Assembly: GCF_003149455.1 (NCBI RefSeq)
Contig: NZ_QFFK01000001.1
Span: 434,001 to 498,000 of the forward strand
DNA: 64,000 nucleotides
Direction: 5' to 3'
Origin: Chitinophaga deserti
GTDB taxonomy: Bacteria > Bacteroidota > Bacteroidia > Chitinophagales > Chitinophagaceae
In this document: piece after piece, positions 49,516-57,015 of the stretch
How positions within the stretch are numbered: the first letter of the stretch is position 1
Layout of the letters: each line of letters starts with the position of its first letter
Position numbers and translations under genes: made by a program
The notes under the pieces: model-generated
What the model was told of the DNA's origin: nothing
The model's database searches: none
What the model saw: only the letters and a program-made list of their open reading frames with translations

Positions 49516-49952
49516 AAAACAGCGTACTGCAAATCATTTGTTTCCTGTTCTGCATCCTGTTCTTCTATGCTGCATCTATGAAAGCCCTTGAATTCGGACA
49601 GTTTCAGCTGGATATTGCCAAATCTCCCCTGCTCGCCAATATTCCTCCCGTGGTAACGGGCGTACTTACTATAGTAACCGAGGTGGCAGCTGCCATTCTG
49701 GTTGCTTTGCCTGGCACCCGGAAGGCGGGACTCTACCTTTCCGCATTCCTCATGCTCAGCTTTTCACTGTATATGAGTGTGCTTTACTTCTTCTATACCA
49801 ACATCCCCTGTTCCTGCGGCGGCATCCTCGGGCAGATGGGTTATCCCACCCATATTGTGTTCAACATCGCTTTCACCCTTCTGGCATTTACGGGTATACT
49901 TCTACAACATTTTTCGCTATCTTACCCGTCCACAAAAACTACAGGAGCATGA
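49512..49952 (+). CDS. MauE/DoxX-like redox-associated membrane protein
   Basis: 146 residues with four membrane segments and the loop YTNIPCSCGGILGQMGYP carrying a Cys-x-Cys pair before the third or fourth helix. MauE-like proteins supply or accept electrons for disulfide formation in exported proteins. It starts inside the stop of the propeller gene (ATGA overlap) and itself overlaps the DUF1080 start by four bases, so all three are translationally coupled. It could form the disulfides of the Cys-rich peptides. Confidence 0.8.
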   Translation: MKNSVLQIICFLFCILFFYAASMKALEFGQFQLDIAKSPLLANIPPVVTGVLTIVTEVAAAILVALPGTRKAGLYLSAFLMLSFSLYMSVLYFFYTNIPCSCGGILGQMGYPTHIVFNIAFTLLAFTGILLQHFSLSYPSTKTTGA

Positions 49953-50557
49953 AAACAAAACTGATGACGCTGGCTGCCATCGCCCTGCTTTCCGCTGGTA
50001 CGGCTTTCGGGCAAAAGGCTCAGAAACTCTTCAACGGTAAGAACCTCGACGGCTGGAAGATCCATGGAACGGAGAAATGGTACGTAGACAACGGTGAACT
50101 GATCTGCGAAAGCGGTCCGGATAAAGAATATGGTTACCTCGCAACTGATAAAACCTTTAAGGATTTCGAACTGACCGTAGAGTTCAAACAGGAAGCCAAT
50201 GGTAACAGCGGCGTGTTCTTCCACTCCTCCCTCGAAGGCACCAAGATTGCCGGATGGCAGGCTGAAGTGGCCCCTCCCGGCCAGCACAGCGGTGGCATTT
50301 ACGAATCTTATGGCCGCGGATGGCTCATTAAGCCGGAAGCTGAAAAAGATAAAGCGCTGAAAATGGGTGAATGGAACACGATGAAAATCGTGGTGAAGGG
50401 CAACCAGGTAACCACCTGGCTGAATGGTCAGGAAATGATCACCCTGAACGATGAGAAGATTGGTGCCAAAGACGGCCAGATTGCCCTGCAGATCCACTCT
50501 GGTGGCGGCATTAAGGTGCGTTGGAAAAACATTAAGGTGAAAGCGCTGAAAAGCTAA
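49949..50557 (+). CDS. DUF1080 (3-keto-disaccharide hydrolase) domain protein
   Basis: 202 residues with signal peptide (LMTLAAIALLSAGTAFGQ) and one concanavalin-like DUF1080 domain: FNGKNLDGWKIHG, WYVDNGELICESG, FELTVEFKQEANGNSGVFFHS, ALQIHSGGGIKVRWKNIKVK. Members act on keto-sugar glycosides or bind glycans. The ATGA overlap with the MauE-like gene is the only reason to link it to the peptide cluster; a separate role is possible. Confidence 0.88.
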   Translation: MKTKLMTLAAIALLSAGTAFGQKAQKLFNGKNLDGWKIHGTEKWYVDNGELICESGPDKEYGYLATDKTFKDFELTVEFKQEANGNSGVFFHSSLEGTKIAGWQAEVAPPGQHSGGIYESYGRGWLIKPEAEKDKALKMGEWNTMKIVVKGNQVTTWLNGQEMITLNDEKIGAKDGQIALQIHSGGGIKVRWKNIKVKALKS

Positions 50558-50582
50558 TCTTTCCCATGTAATACAAAAAACT

Positions 50583-50615
50583 GCGGCCGCTCCTTTCCGG
50601 GGCGGCCGCTTTTGC
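50583..50615 (+). terminator. Intrinsic terminator after the DUF1080 gene
   Basis: GCGGCCGC at 50583-50590 pairs with GCGGCCGC at 50602-50609, extended by TCC/GGG pairing, then TTTTGC. Confidence 0.8.
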
Positions 50616-50763
50616 TTTACTGGTTATATGGCAATTGTTCTGGCATGGATTGCCTGTAGGGAATTAATTCAGAGATGGTATGGATGTCGGAACTACGGCC
50701 GTTTTGGGGGTAACAGTGCTCATCAACGTGCCGGGTCAGATATCCGCGAAAGCCTTTCCGCTG

Positions 50764-51243
50764 TTATTCTCCCAGCCATTTCCGGAAGTCCGGGGCACGG
50801 AGGCGGCTTACGATCACATCTTCTTCCAGCGTGGGCTTCACCTGTACTTTCAGCTTACCGTTGAACCAGGCCTGCACCTTTACGATGCTGCGGTAGTGCA
50901 CGATGCACTGGCGGTTGAGGCGGAAATAATCGTGGGGGTCAAGCTCATTGGCGATGTCATCGAGGCTTTTATCGATGAAATGGTCCGTATTCTGATGGGT
51001 ACGGATGCATGCCATCCGGTCGCGGATATAGAAAAACGCGATGTCCTGGATAGCCACGGAAATGAGGCGTGTACCGCTGCGTACGAGGTAGCGCTGAACG
51101 GTTTGCGTGTTGCGCAGGCTGGACAGCAGGCGGTTTACCTGGCTGTTGAACTGCAGGATCTCCACATCGGGGTCAATGGTGGCGATCATTTCTCTCAGCT
51201 TCTGCGCTGCAATAGTTTCGGTTTCGTTGATGAGAATCTTCAT
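50764..51243 (-). CDS. LytTR DNA-binding regulator with receiver domain mostly deleted
   Basis: 159 residues. The first 43 (MKILINETETIAAQKLREMI...DPDVEILQFNSQV) match the opening strand and helix of a response-regulator receiver domain, but the phospho-acceptor Asp region, the conserved Lys and most of the domain are absent. A LytTR DNA-binding domain follows from about 50 (YLVRSGTRLISVAIQDIAFFYIRD, FFRL-type motif in DYFRLNRQCIVHYRSI). It is therefore likely active without phosphorylation, or a decaying gene. Three direct repeats with 20-base spacing lie upstream. Confidence 0.82.
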   Translation of the reverse strand: MKILINETETIAAQKLREMIATIDPDVEILQFNSQVNRLLSSLRNTQTVQRYLVRSGTRLISVAIQDIAFFYIRDRMACIRTHQNTDHFIDKSLDDIANELDPHDYFRLNRQCIVHYRSIVKVQAWFNGKLKVQVKPTLEEDVIVSRLRAPDFRKWLGE

Positions 51244-51246
51244 GAT

Positions 51247-51278
51247 GGGAACACTTTAGATAAGCATGGATTGTTCCC
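51247..51278. promoter_or_regulatory. Inverted repeat GGGAACA...TGTTCCC in the lytTR leader
   Basis: GGGAACA at 51247-51253 and TGTTCCC at 51272-51278 flank 18 bases. On the minus strand one arm lies at the expected transcription start and the other four bases before the ATG. It could fold in the leader and hide the start codon, or be an operator. Confidence 0.45.
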
Positions 51279-51364
51279 AAATGTAGCTACTGCTTACTGA
51301 GGGGCTGGAATAAATCGATGAAATGCATGAAAAGGCGATGAAATGAACATACCGGCGATGAAAT
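51278..51364 (-). promoter_or_regulatory. lytTR promoter: TACATTTG plus three CGATGAAAT repeats 20 bp apart
   Basis: On the minus strand TACATTTG (51285-51278) is a consensus -7, with no TTG at -33. Upstream are three copies of CGATGAAAT (plus strand) at 51316, 51336 and 51356, exactly 20 bases apart, so all on one helix face. LytTR proteins bind direct repeats with about two helical turns spacing. The nearest copy ends some 45 bases before the expected start point, right for an activator. Autoregulation is the likely reading. Confidence 0.6.
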
Positions 51365-51376
51365 TGCGGCAACCCT

Positions 51377-51847
51377 TTAGTGGGGGTACTTTTTGAGGAT
51401 ATCCTCTATGCGCTCGTCGGGCACAAGATCGGTGGTTTCGATGAGCCGGATCCGTCGGAAAGCGGGGTGAAGTGTATGCAGAACGTAGTTAGATGACTCA
51501 GGTAGTACGGCGGAAGGTACTTTAAGGACAGGGGTCAGGCCTTCATCGAACCATTTATTGCCCAGGGGCTGGCAGTGGCTATAATCCTTAAAATCGCGCC
51601 ATTTAGGAGGCAGCTGCCCCGGCCCGATTACGGTAACCTCCAGATCTTCGGGTATTTCAATGATCATGATCTTAAAGTCGTGATTGAACCCTACGCCCTG
51701 GCGGCGTATCATGTTTTCGAGGAATGCAAGGGAGATGGATTCGGCACAGTAGATAACCTTGCGCCCGGCACCATTCCAGCGGCCTTTAATGCCGGAGGCG
51801 TATAATTCCTGACTGTATTGTTTATGGGTGATTCGGAATACCAGCAT
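51377..51847 (-). CDS. RES-domain toxin (pair 2)
   Basis: 156 residues with the canonical RES opening MLVFRITHKQY...LYASGIKGRWNGAGRKVIYCAES...LAFLENM, giving Arg, Tyr and Glu of the NAD-binding site, and the late SSNYVLHTLHPAFRRIRL. RES toxins consume NAD+. It lies 14 bases after its antitoxin gene. It is only distantly similar to pair 1 at 44 kb. Confidence 0.85.
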   Translation of the reverse strand: MLVFRITHKQYSQELYASGIKGRWNGAGRKVIYCAESISLAFLENMIRRQGVGFNHDFKIMIIEIPEDLEVTVIGPGQLPPKWRDFKDYSHCQPLGNKWFDEGLTPVLKVPSAVLPESSNYVLHTLHPAFRRIRLIETTDLVPDERIEDILKKYPH

Positions 51848-51861
51848 AAAGGAAATGGGCG

Positions 51862-52305
51862 TTAAACAGGATAGCCTTCGGCGAGCTTATCCAGCTCTTC
51901 GGCAATGATATCGACCCCGCCGGGGGTTACCAGCCAGTCCATAGGCGTTTCCCGGGCGCTCCAGAAAGGCTTCTTCAGCCAGTAACTGAATTCGTCGACG
52001 GTCCCGAAGATGGATTCTCCTTTCTCGTAAAGGGCTATGAGTTTGAGGAGGTGTTCACTGTAGATAGGCTCCAGCAGTTTCTGGTGCTCTTTATAGTTGC
52101 TGATGGTACGTGCAGAAAGATTGATGATGCCGGCCAGCTCTTTCTCCGGCATTTTAATTGTTTCCGCGAAGTCATAGAAAACCTTGGTTTTCACGCCTTT
52201 GTGTGCTGAGGTTACCAGGCGGTAAAGGTTCCCCAACTCAAGCCCCATGAACCGGTGCAACACGGAGTATTTTTCCTTTTGTAAAGCAATGGTAGCTGCT
52301 GGCAT
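51862..52305 (-). CDS. Xre/MbcA/ParS-type antitoxin (pair 2)
   Basis: 147 residues. The helix-turn-helix region (GVKTKVFYDFAETIKMPEKELAGIINLSARTISNYKEHQ) and C-terminal DUF2384-like domain (LKLIALYEKGESIFGTVDEFSYWLKKPFWSARETPMDWL...GGVDIIAEELDKLAEG) are clear. The C-terminal part fills the active site of the RES toxin in solved complexes. Its promoter carries a palindromic operator. Confidence 0.86.
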   Translation of the reverse strand: MPAATIALQKEKYSVLHRFMGLELGNLYRLVTSAHKGVKTKVFYDFAETIKMPEKELAGIINLSARTISNYKEHQKLLEPIYSEHLLKLIALYEKGESIFGTVDEFSYWLKKPFWSARETPMDWLVTPGGVDIIAEELDKLAEGYPV

Positions 52306-52326
52306 ATCAAATTGTTTATTCCTTTA

Positions 52327-52346
52327 CAAAGGTAGGAAATATTTCC
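52327..52346 (-). promoter_or_regulatory. Promoter and palindromic operator of antitoxin 2
   Basis: On the minus strand TACCTTTG (52334-52327) lies 21 bases before the ATG at 52305. Directly upstream, at 52335-52346, is the perfect palindrome GGAAATATTTCC. Binding there would block the promoter, giving autoregulation by the toxin-antitoxin complex. Confidence 0.6.
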
Positions 52347-52391
52347 TTTTTAAAGTTGAATATTTTCAACAACCAATTTACTGAATATCAG

Positions 52392-53558
52392 CTATTTTCC
52401 TTCCCGGCCTTCTTCATCTTCCGATTCATCCTCTTCATCATTCAGCCTGTCGTCGGCATCTTCTATGGCCTGTTCTTCATCATCCGCCTTTTCAGTATCG
52501 TTGGTATTATAAGGATCTTCTTCAAACGGAACGGGCCCTGATGCTTCTTCTTCCTCGCCTTCTACCTCGTCTTCATCACCATCTTCGTCGTCTTCGTCCT
52601 CCTCCTCATCCTCGTCCTCTTCTTCATCGTCTTCGTCTTCATCCTCATCATCACTGTCCTTCTTATCATCGCTCAGCATTGCTTCAATCTCTCCGTCTTC
52701 GTCCAGTTCATCTTCGAGATCATCGCCACTGTCGGCCATTTCAGGATCACCGCCTGCACTATTACCGGAAGCATGAGCATCTTCATCGCTTTCGTTCTCC
52801 TCACCGCCCCCATCACCGGAGCCGGTGCTAGATTCGGGGGAGCCTGCAGTATGTTCTTCGGAAGGCTCGTCTTCCATAAGAATAGTAGTTGTTTCTGTAA
52901 GCTCGCCTGATTCGGTAACGATCAGCTGTCCGTCGGAGGAGAGTGTTTCTTCATCCACTTCCAGGTTTTCCACGGCTTCGAGGGTAAGCTGGGTGGGCGG
53001 CACAAAGTCTTCTTCGAACACTTCCTTGAGTTTGGGCAGATCTTTCGGGGAATTGAGGCCGAAATAGTCCATAAAAGCTTTGGAGGTGGAGTACAGCAGT
53101 GGTTTACCGGGAAGTTCCTCAGAACGGCCGGAAATGATGATCAGTTCCTTTTCCAGCAGCTTGGTGATGGAGTAGTCGGTACTTACACCACGGATATGTT
53201 CGATTTCCCCTTTGGAGATGGGTTGTTTGTAAGCGATGATGGCGAGGGTTTCCAATGCAGCTGTTGAAAGGCGCTTCAGGAACTTCTCCCCATTGATCTG
53301 GGCTACGGTCTGGTAATAATCCCTTTTGGTGAGGAACTGGTAGCCTCCGCCGCTTTCGCGGACGCTGAAGGCGTAGAACTCGGAGCTGTATTTTTCCTGG
53401 ATGGCCTCAATGGCAGCTGCAACCTGCTCCGGCGTGGCGCGGTCTTCAAGGAAGGCGAGCGCATTATTCAGCAACTCCAGAATGTCGGCAGCCGGCAGGG
53501 GCCGGTCAGCGGCAAAAATGAGTGCTTCAACGTGCGGGATGAGCTGTGAGATTTCCAT
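52392..53558 (-). CDS. scpB: Chromosome segregation protein ScpB with long acidic C-terminal tail
   Basis: Subunit of the SMC-ScpAB condensin. Residues 1-186 form the two winged helices of ScpB (VEALIFAADRPL, FLKRLSTAALETLAIIAYKQPISKGEIEHIRG, LLEKELIIISGR). The usual length is about 180-220, but this protein continues to 388 with an extreme Asp/Glu-rich tail (for example DDEDEDEDDEEEDEDEEEDE near 300-320), with almost no hydrophobic residues after about 235. scpA is not adjacent. The tail lies in the same frame without stop and its codons mix GAT/GAC and GAA/GAG, so it is real coding sequence. Confidence 0.9.
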   Translation of the reverse strand: MEISQLIPHVEALIFAADRPLPAADILELLNNALAFLEDRATPEQVAAAIEAIQEKYSSEFYAFSVRESGGGYQFLTKRDYYQTVAQINGEKFLKRLSTAALETLAIIAYKQPISKGEIEHIRGVSTDYSITKLLEKELIIISGRSEELPGKPLLYSTSKAFMDYFGLNSPKDLPKLKEVFEEDFVPPTQLTLEAVENLEVDEETLSSDGQLIVTESGELTETTTILMEDEPSEEHTAGSPESSTGSGDGGGEENESDEDAHASGNSAGGDPEMADSGDDLEDELDEDGEIEAMLSDDKKDSDDEDEDEDDEEEDEDEEEDEDDEDGDEDEVEGEEEEASGPVPFEEDPYNTNDTEKADDEEQAIEDADDRLNDEEDESEDEEGREGK

Positions 53559-53584
53559 GGGAAATGCGGTTTAAGTCAAATAAA

Positions 53585-53618
53585 AATGTCAAAGGCCGAA
53601 AATAAGACCTTTGACATT
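53585..53618 (-). terminator. Intrinsic terminator of atpG
   Basis: AATGTCAAAGG at 53585-53595 pairs with CCTTTGACATT at 53608-53618; on the minus strand TTTTTATTTG follows. Confidence 0.75.
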
Positions 53619-53664
53619 CTTTATAAAATATAAAAAAATTGCTGTGGATGAATTGTTGAAAAGA

Positions 53665-54549
53665 TCAACCCACAAGCGCTGCGGCGCCAGACACGATCTC
53701 TGTAAGCTCGGTAGTAATGGCAGCCTGACGGGCGCGGTTGTATTCGATTTTGAGGCTGCGGAGCAGTTCGCCGGCGTTCTCAGTAGCCTTGTCCATTGCA
53801 GTCATACGGGCACCGTGCTCTGAAGCGTGTGCGTCGAGGATAGCTTTGAAGAACTGGGTATTGAGAATTTTAGGCATCAGTTCGGCAACGAGGGTATCCT
53901 TTTCAGGCTCGTAGATGAAATCTGCCTTACGGCCTTTGCCTTCCTGGCTTTCCACCTTAGCGATGGGGAGGAACTGTTCCAGTTTAAAGCGCTGGGTAGC
54001 GGCGTTTTTGAATTCGCTGTAAACGATATCCACTGCGTCGTAGTCTCCTTTAATGAAACCATCGAGGGCAACGGCTGCAGCAGCTTTCACCTGATCGAAG
54101 CTCAGACGGCCGAAGAGGTTCCAGAAACTGTCGTTCACTTTATAACCACTCTTGGTAAAGTGTTCCCAGGCTTTTTTACCGATGGGCAATACTTCCACGT
54201 GGCCTTTAGCGTATTGTGCAGCGTATTTTTCGCGGATGGTCTGCTTAGCCAGCTTGATGATGTTGGAGTTATAAGCACCGCAAAGTCCGCGGTCGGAGGT
54301 GATCACTACGATCAGCACTTTCTCCACCTGGCGGTTGGCGGCGAGCGCCATATCGATGTCTCCCTCCGTGTTGCTGACGATGTTCTGCAGCATTTCCTGC
54401 AGTTTCTCGGCGTAAGGGCGCATCTGAACGATAGCGTCCTGCGCACGGCGCAGCTTGGCAGCACTCACCATCTTCATAGCCTTGGTGATCTGCTGGGTAG
54501 ACTGGATGGATTTAATACGGTTGCGAACTTCTTTAAGCTGTCCAGACAT
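53665..54549 (-). CDS. atpG: ATP synthase F1 gamma subunit
   Basis: Central shaft of F1. 294 residues with the standard N-terminus GQLKEVRNRIKSIQSTQQITKAMKMVSAAKLRRAQ and the C-terminal ARMTAMDKATENAGELLRSLKIEYNRARQAAITTELTEI. Complete. Its own -7 element lies 50 bases upstream and no atpA or other atp gene is adjacent: the upstream neighbour is a DJ-1/PfpI gene and the downstream one scpB. It is thus a lone atp gene outside an operon. Confidence 0.95.
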   Translation of the reverse strand: MSGQLKEVRNRIKSIQSTQQITKAMKMVSAAKLRRAQDAIVQMRPYAEKLQEMLQNIVSNTEGDIDMALAANRQVEKVLIVVITSDRGLCGAYNSNIIKLAKQTIREKYAAQYAKGHVEVLPIGKKAWEHFTKSGYKVNDSFWNLFGRLSFDQVKAAAAVALDGFIKGDYDAVDIVYSEFKNAATQRFKLEQFLPIAKVESQEGKGRKADFIYEPEKDTLVAELMPKILNTQFFKAILDAHASEHGARMTAMDKATENAGELLRSLKIEYNRARQAAITTELTEIVSGAAALVG

Positions 54550-54599
54550 ATATTATAAAATATTTATAGAAAAGGGCATCCGCCCCCTTATTTTGGGCG

Positions 54600-54607
54600 C
54601 AAAGGTA
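54600..54607 (-). promoter_or_regulatory. -7 element TACCTTTG of atpG
   Basis: Minus-strand TAnnTTTG, 50 bases before the atpG ATG. It supports a promoter private to atpG with a leader of about 45 bases. Confidence 0.6.
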
Positions 54608-54673
54608 AGTAATGGCATTATCATTCGGAAATCCCCCGGCCGATTTCTTCACCTGATTCTGGTCAGGTTTCGG

Positions 54674-55255
54674 TTAAGGGATGATCTGGGTGCCTAATAC
54701 TTTGAGGAAAGCGGCCATCCACTGGGGGTGAGCGGGCCATGCCGGGGCTGTTACCAGGTTCCCGTCCGTCACCGCTTCATATACATTCACGGATTCATAG
54801 GTGCCGCCCGCCATCACTACTTCGGGCTCCACGGCAGGGTAGGCCGTCAGCTTCTTCCCGCGCACCACATCTGCCGCCGTAAGTATCTGAATACCATGGC
54901 AAATGGCAGCGATAGGCTTGCCTGCCCGGGCAAAATGCTTCACCATATCTATTACCTTTTTATTCAGCCGCAGGTATTCCGGCGCACGGCCACCGGCCAG
55001 TACCAGTGCATCATACTCTTCCGGATGCACATCCGCAAAGGAAGCATTGAGCACAAAGTAATGCCCCGGCTTCTCGCTGTAGGTTTGCTGCCCTTCAAAG
55101 TCATGTATGGCTGTAATCACCTTCTCCCCCGCCTGCTTATCCGGACAAACAGCATGTACATCGTGCCCCACCATCTGGAGCATCTGAAAGGGCACCATCG
55201 TTTCATAATCTTCGGCATAGTCCCCCGTAAGGAACACGATCTTCTTACTTGCCAT
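54674..55255 (-). CDS. DJ-1/PfpI family protein
   Basis: 193 residues. The nucleophile elbow AICHGIQIL carries the catalytic Cys near 118 with the adjacent His. Other motifs are FLTGDYAEDYETMVPFQML and YDALVLAGGRAPEYLR. Family members act as glyoxalase III, deglycases or (rarely) proteases; the AEDYE variant is common in Bacteroidota and plants. Cytosolic. No operon partner. Confidence 0.88.
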   Translation of the reverse strand: MASKKIVFLTGDYAEDYETMVPFQMLQMVGHDVHAVCPDKQAGEKVITAIHDFEGQQTYSEKPGHYFVLNASFADVHPEEYDALVLAGGRAPEYLRLNKKVIDMVKHFARAGKPIAAICHGIQILTAADVVRGKKLTAYPAVEPEVVMAGGTYESVNVYEAVTDGNLVTAPAWPAHPQWMAAFLKVLGTQIIP

Positions 55256-55532
55256 GTCTTAAAAATTTAGGTGGTTATAAAGATAAGGTATTATATTGTC
55301 CCCCGGAATCCATGCCTGCCTGCAGGCTTTTTGACCCGGATAATCTTTTTGCACTCGATTGCAATTATCGGGGAGAATGGCTAACTTGGCTCCGTCAGAC
55401 AGCGGAAGAGTATTGTCTGTACGCGGAGCCTCGGGCGGCAAACGCAAAGAATGTCAACTTACAACACGTAAAAGCGCGGGAGCAAGCAGCCCGGATTGTC
55501 ACCGGACGCTTTACTGATACAAAACACAATTG

Positions 55533-56894
55533 ATGAAGAAGCAAATCCTCCTGGGTTGCGGGGTGCTGTTCATGTCTGTATCCTATGCGCAGACGGCCAA
55601 ATGGCAGAACCTCTTCAACGGCAAAGACCTGAAAGGCTGGAAGCAGCTGAACGGCAAAGCCATTTATGAAGTGAAGAACGGCGAGATCGTGGGTACCACG
55701 GTTCTCAGCGAGCCTAATTCCTTCCTGGCCACCGAAAAGGACTATGGCGATTTTATCTTCGAAGTGGAGTACCGGCTGGAAAGAGATTTTAACTCGGGCA
55801 TCCAGTTCCGTTCCCAAAGCAAACCGGATTATCAGAACGGCCGTGTATACGGCTACCAGATGGAAGTAGACCCCTCTCCCCGTAAATGGAGCGGCGGAGT
55901 TTACGAAGAAGGCCGCCGCGGATGGCTGTATCCGCTGGATCTGAACCCGGTTGCCCAGAACGCTTATAAACAGGGCGAATGGAATAAATATAGAATTGAG
56001 TGCCGTGGCAGCGAAATCCGTACCTTTATCAACGGAGTATCGGCCGCCCATGTGATCGACAGTGAACTTCCTTCCGGCTTCATCGCACTTCAGGTGCATG
56101 GAATCGGCAAAAAGGCCGAAGACGCCGGTAAGAAAATCCGCTGGCGCAATATCCGCATCATCGAAAACCCTGCTTCCTCGCAGTATTCGAAATATGATGA
56201 TGTATACGTGGTGAATAACATTCCCAACAACCTCTCCGAACAGGAGAAAAAGCAAGGCATTCGCCTGCTTTGGGACGGTTCCACCACCAAAGGATGGCGC
56301 GGTGCGTACAAGCCTGCATTCCCCGCCAAAGGATGGGAAATTAAAGACGGCGTACTCAGCGTGCAGCCTTCCGACGGTGGAGAATCCACTAACGGTGGCG
56401 ATATCGTAACGGAGGAAGAGTTTGCGGCATTTGACCTGGAATTCGATTTTAAACTAACGCCGGGTGCCAACAGCGGAGTGAAGTATTTTGTGACGGAATC
56501 AGAAGGCAACAAAGGTTCCGCTATAGGACTGGAGTTCCAGGTGCTGGACGATGACCAGCATCCCGATGCAAAGCTCGGAGCAGCAGGAAATCGTAAGATT
56601 GGATCGCTGTACGACCTTATCCCGTCTTACAAATTCACCAACTCCCACCGCAAAGTAGGAGAATGGAATCACGGCCGCGTGGTAGTGTACCCCGACAATC
56701 GTGTGGAACACTGGCTGAACGGGCATAAAGTAGTCAGCTACACCCGTGGCGACAATATCTACAAAGCCCTCGTGGCGCGTAGCAAATATGAGAAATATCC
56801 GAACTTCGGACTCGCGGAAAAAGGCCGTATCCTCATCCAGGACCATGGCAATTATGTGAGCTTCAGAAGTATCAAGATAAAGAGTTTGAAGTAG
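55533..56894 (+). CDS. Double-domain DUF1080 (3-keto-disaccharide hydrolase) protein
   Basis: 453 residues from the ATG at 55533, with signal peptide (ILLGCGVLFMSVSYAQ). It has two DUF1080 domains: the first about 25-210 (FNGKDLKGWKQLNG...NSGIQFRSQS...ALQVHGIGKK), the second about 245-452 (LLWDGSTTKGWRG...NSGVKYFVT...GLEFQVLDD). Each has the paired acidic and aromatic positions of the fold. Such double forms are common in sugar-degrading Bacteroidota. The single-domain relative at 49949-50557 is about half its size. Confidence 0.9.
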   Translation: MKKQILLGCGVLFMSVSYAQTAKWQNLFNGKDLKGWKQLNGKAIYEVKNGEIVGTTVLSEPNSFLATEKDYGDFIFEVEYRLERDFNSGIQFRSQSKPDYQNGRVYGYQMEVDPSPRKWSGGVYEEGRRGWLYPLDLNPVAQNAYKQGEWNKYRIECRGSEIRTFINGVSAAHVIDSELPSGFIALQVHGIGKKAEDAGKKIRWRNIRIIENPASSQYSKYDDVYVVNNIPNNLSEQEKKQGIRLLWDGSTTKGWRGAYKPAFPAKGWEIKDGVLSVQPSDGGESTNGGDIVTEEEFAAFDLEFDFKLTPGANSGVKYFVTESEGNKGSAIGLEFQVLDDDQHPDAKLGAAGNRKIGSLYDLIPSYKFTNSHRKVGEWNHGRVVVYPDNRVEHWLNGHKVVSYTRGDNIYKALVARSKYEKYPNFGLAEKGRILIQDHGNYVSFRSIKIKSLK

Positions 56895-56930
56895 TCAGCG
56901 ACTATTTCATTGTTCACTGTTTTTCAAACC

Positions 56931-56963
56931 GACATCCCTGATTCTTCGGGATGTCTTTTTTTG
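56931..56963 (+). terminator. Intrinsic terminator after the double DUF1080 gene
   Basis: GACATCCC at 56931-56938 pairs with GGGATGTC at 56948-56955, followed by a run of T. Confidence 0.85.
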
Positions 56964-56974
56964 TGCCATACCCA

Positions 56975-57004
56975 ACAAAAAAGCCGGCCCTTTCAGACCG
57001 GCTT
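56975..57004 (-). terminator. Intrinsic terminator of the ebo operon
   Basis: AAGCCGG at 56981-56987 pairs with CCGGCTT at 56998-57004; the minus strand then has a T run. It lies 12 bases after eboF. Confidence 0.8.
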
Positions 57005-57015
57005 CCGCACTATTT

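Noticed and set aside
51316-51364. CGATGAAAT repeats as a CRISPR-like array
   Set aside because: Repeat is only 9 bp and the whole period is 20 bp; it fits regulator sites better.
52541-52831. Arg/His/Leu-rich open frame on the plus strand
   Set aside because: It is the complement of the acidic tail codons of scpB.
55249-55532. 94-codon open frame between the DJ-1 gene and the double DUF1080 gene
   Set aside because: It overlaps the start of the DJ-1 gene, lacks a promoter and shows no domain; the spacer more likely holds the promoter of the DUF1080 gene.
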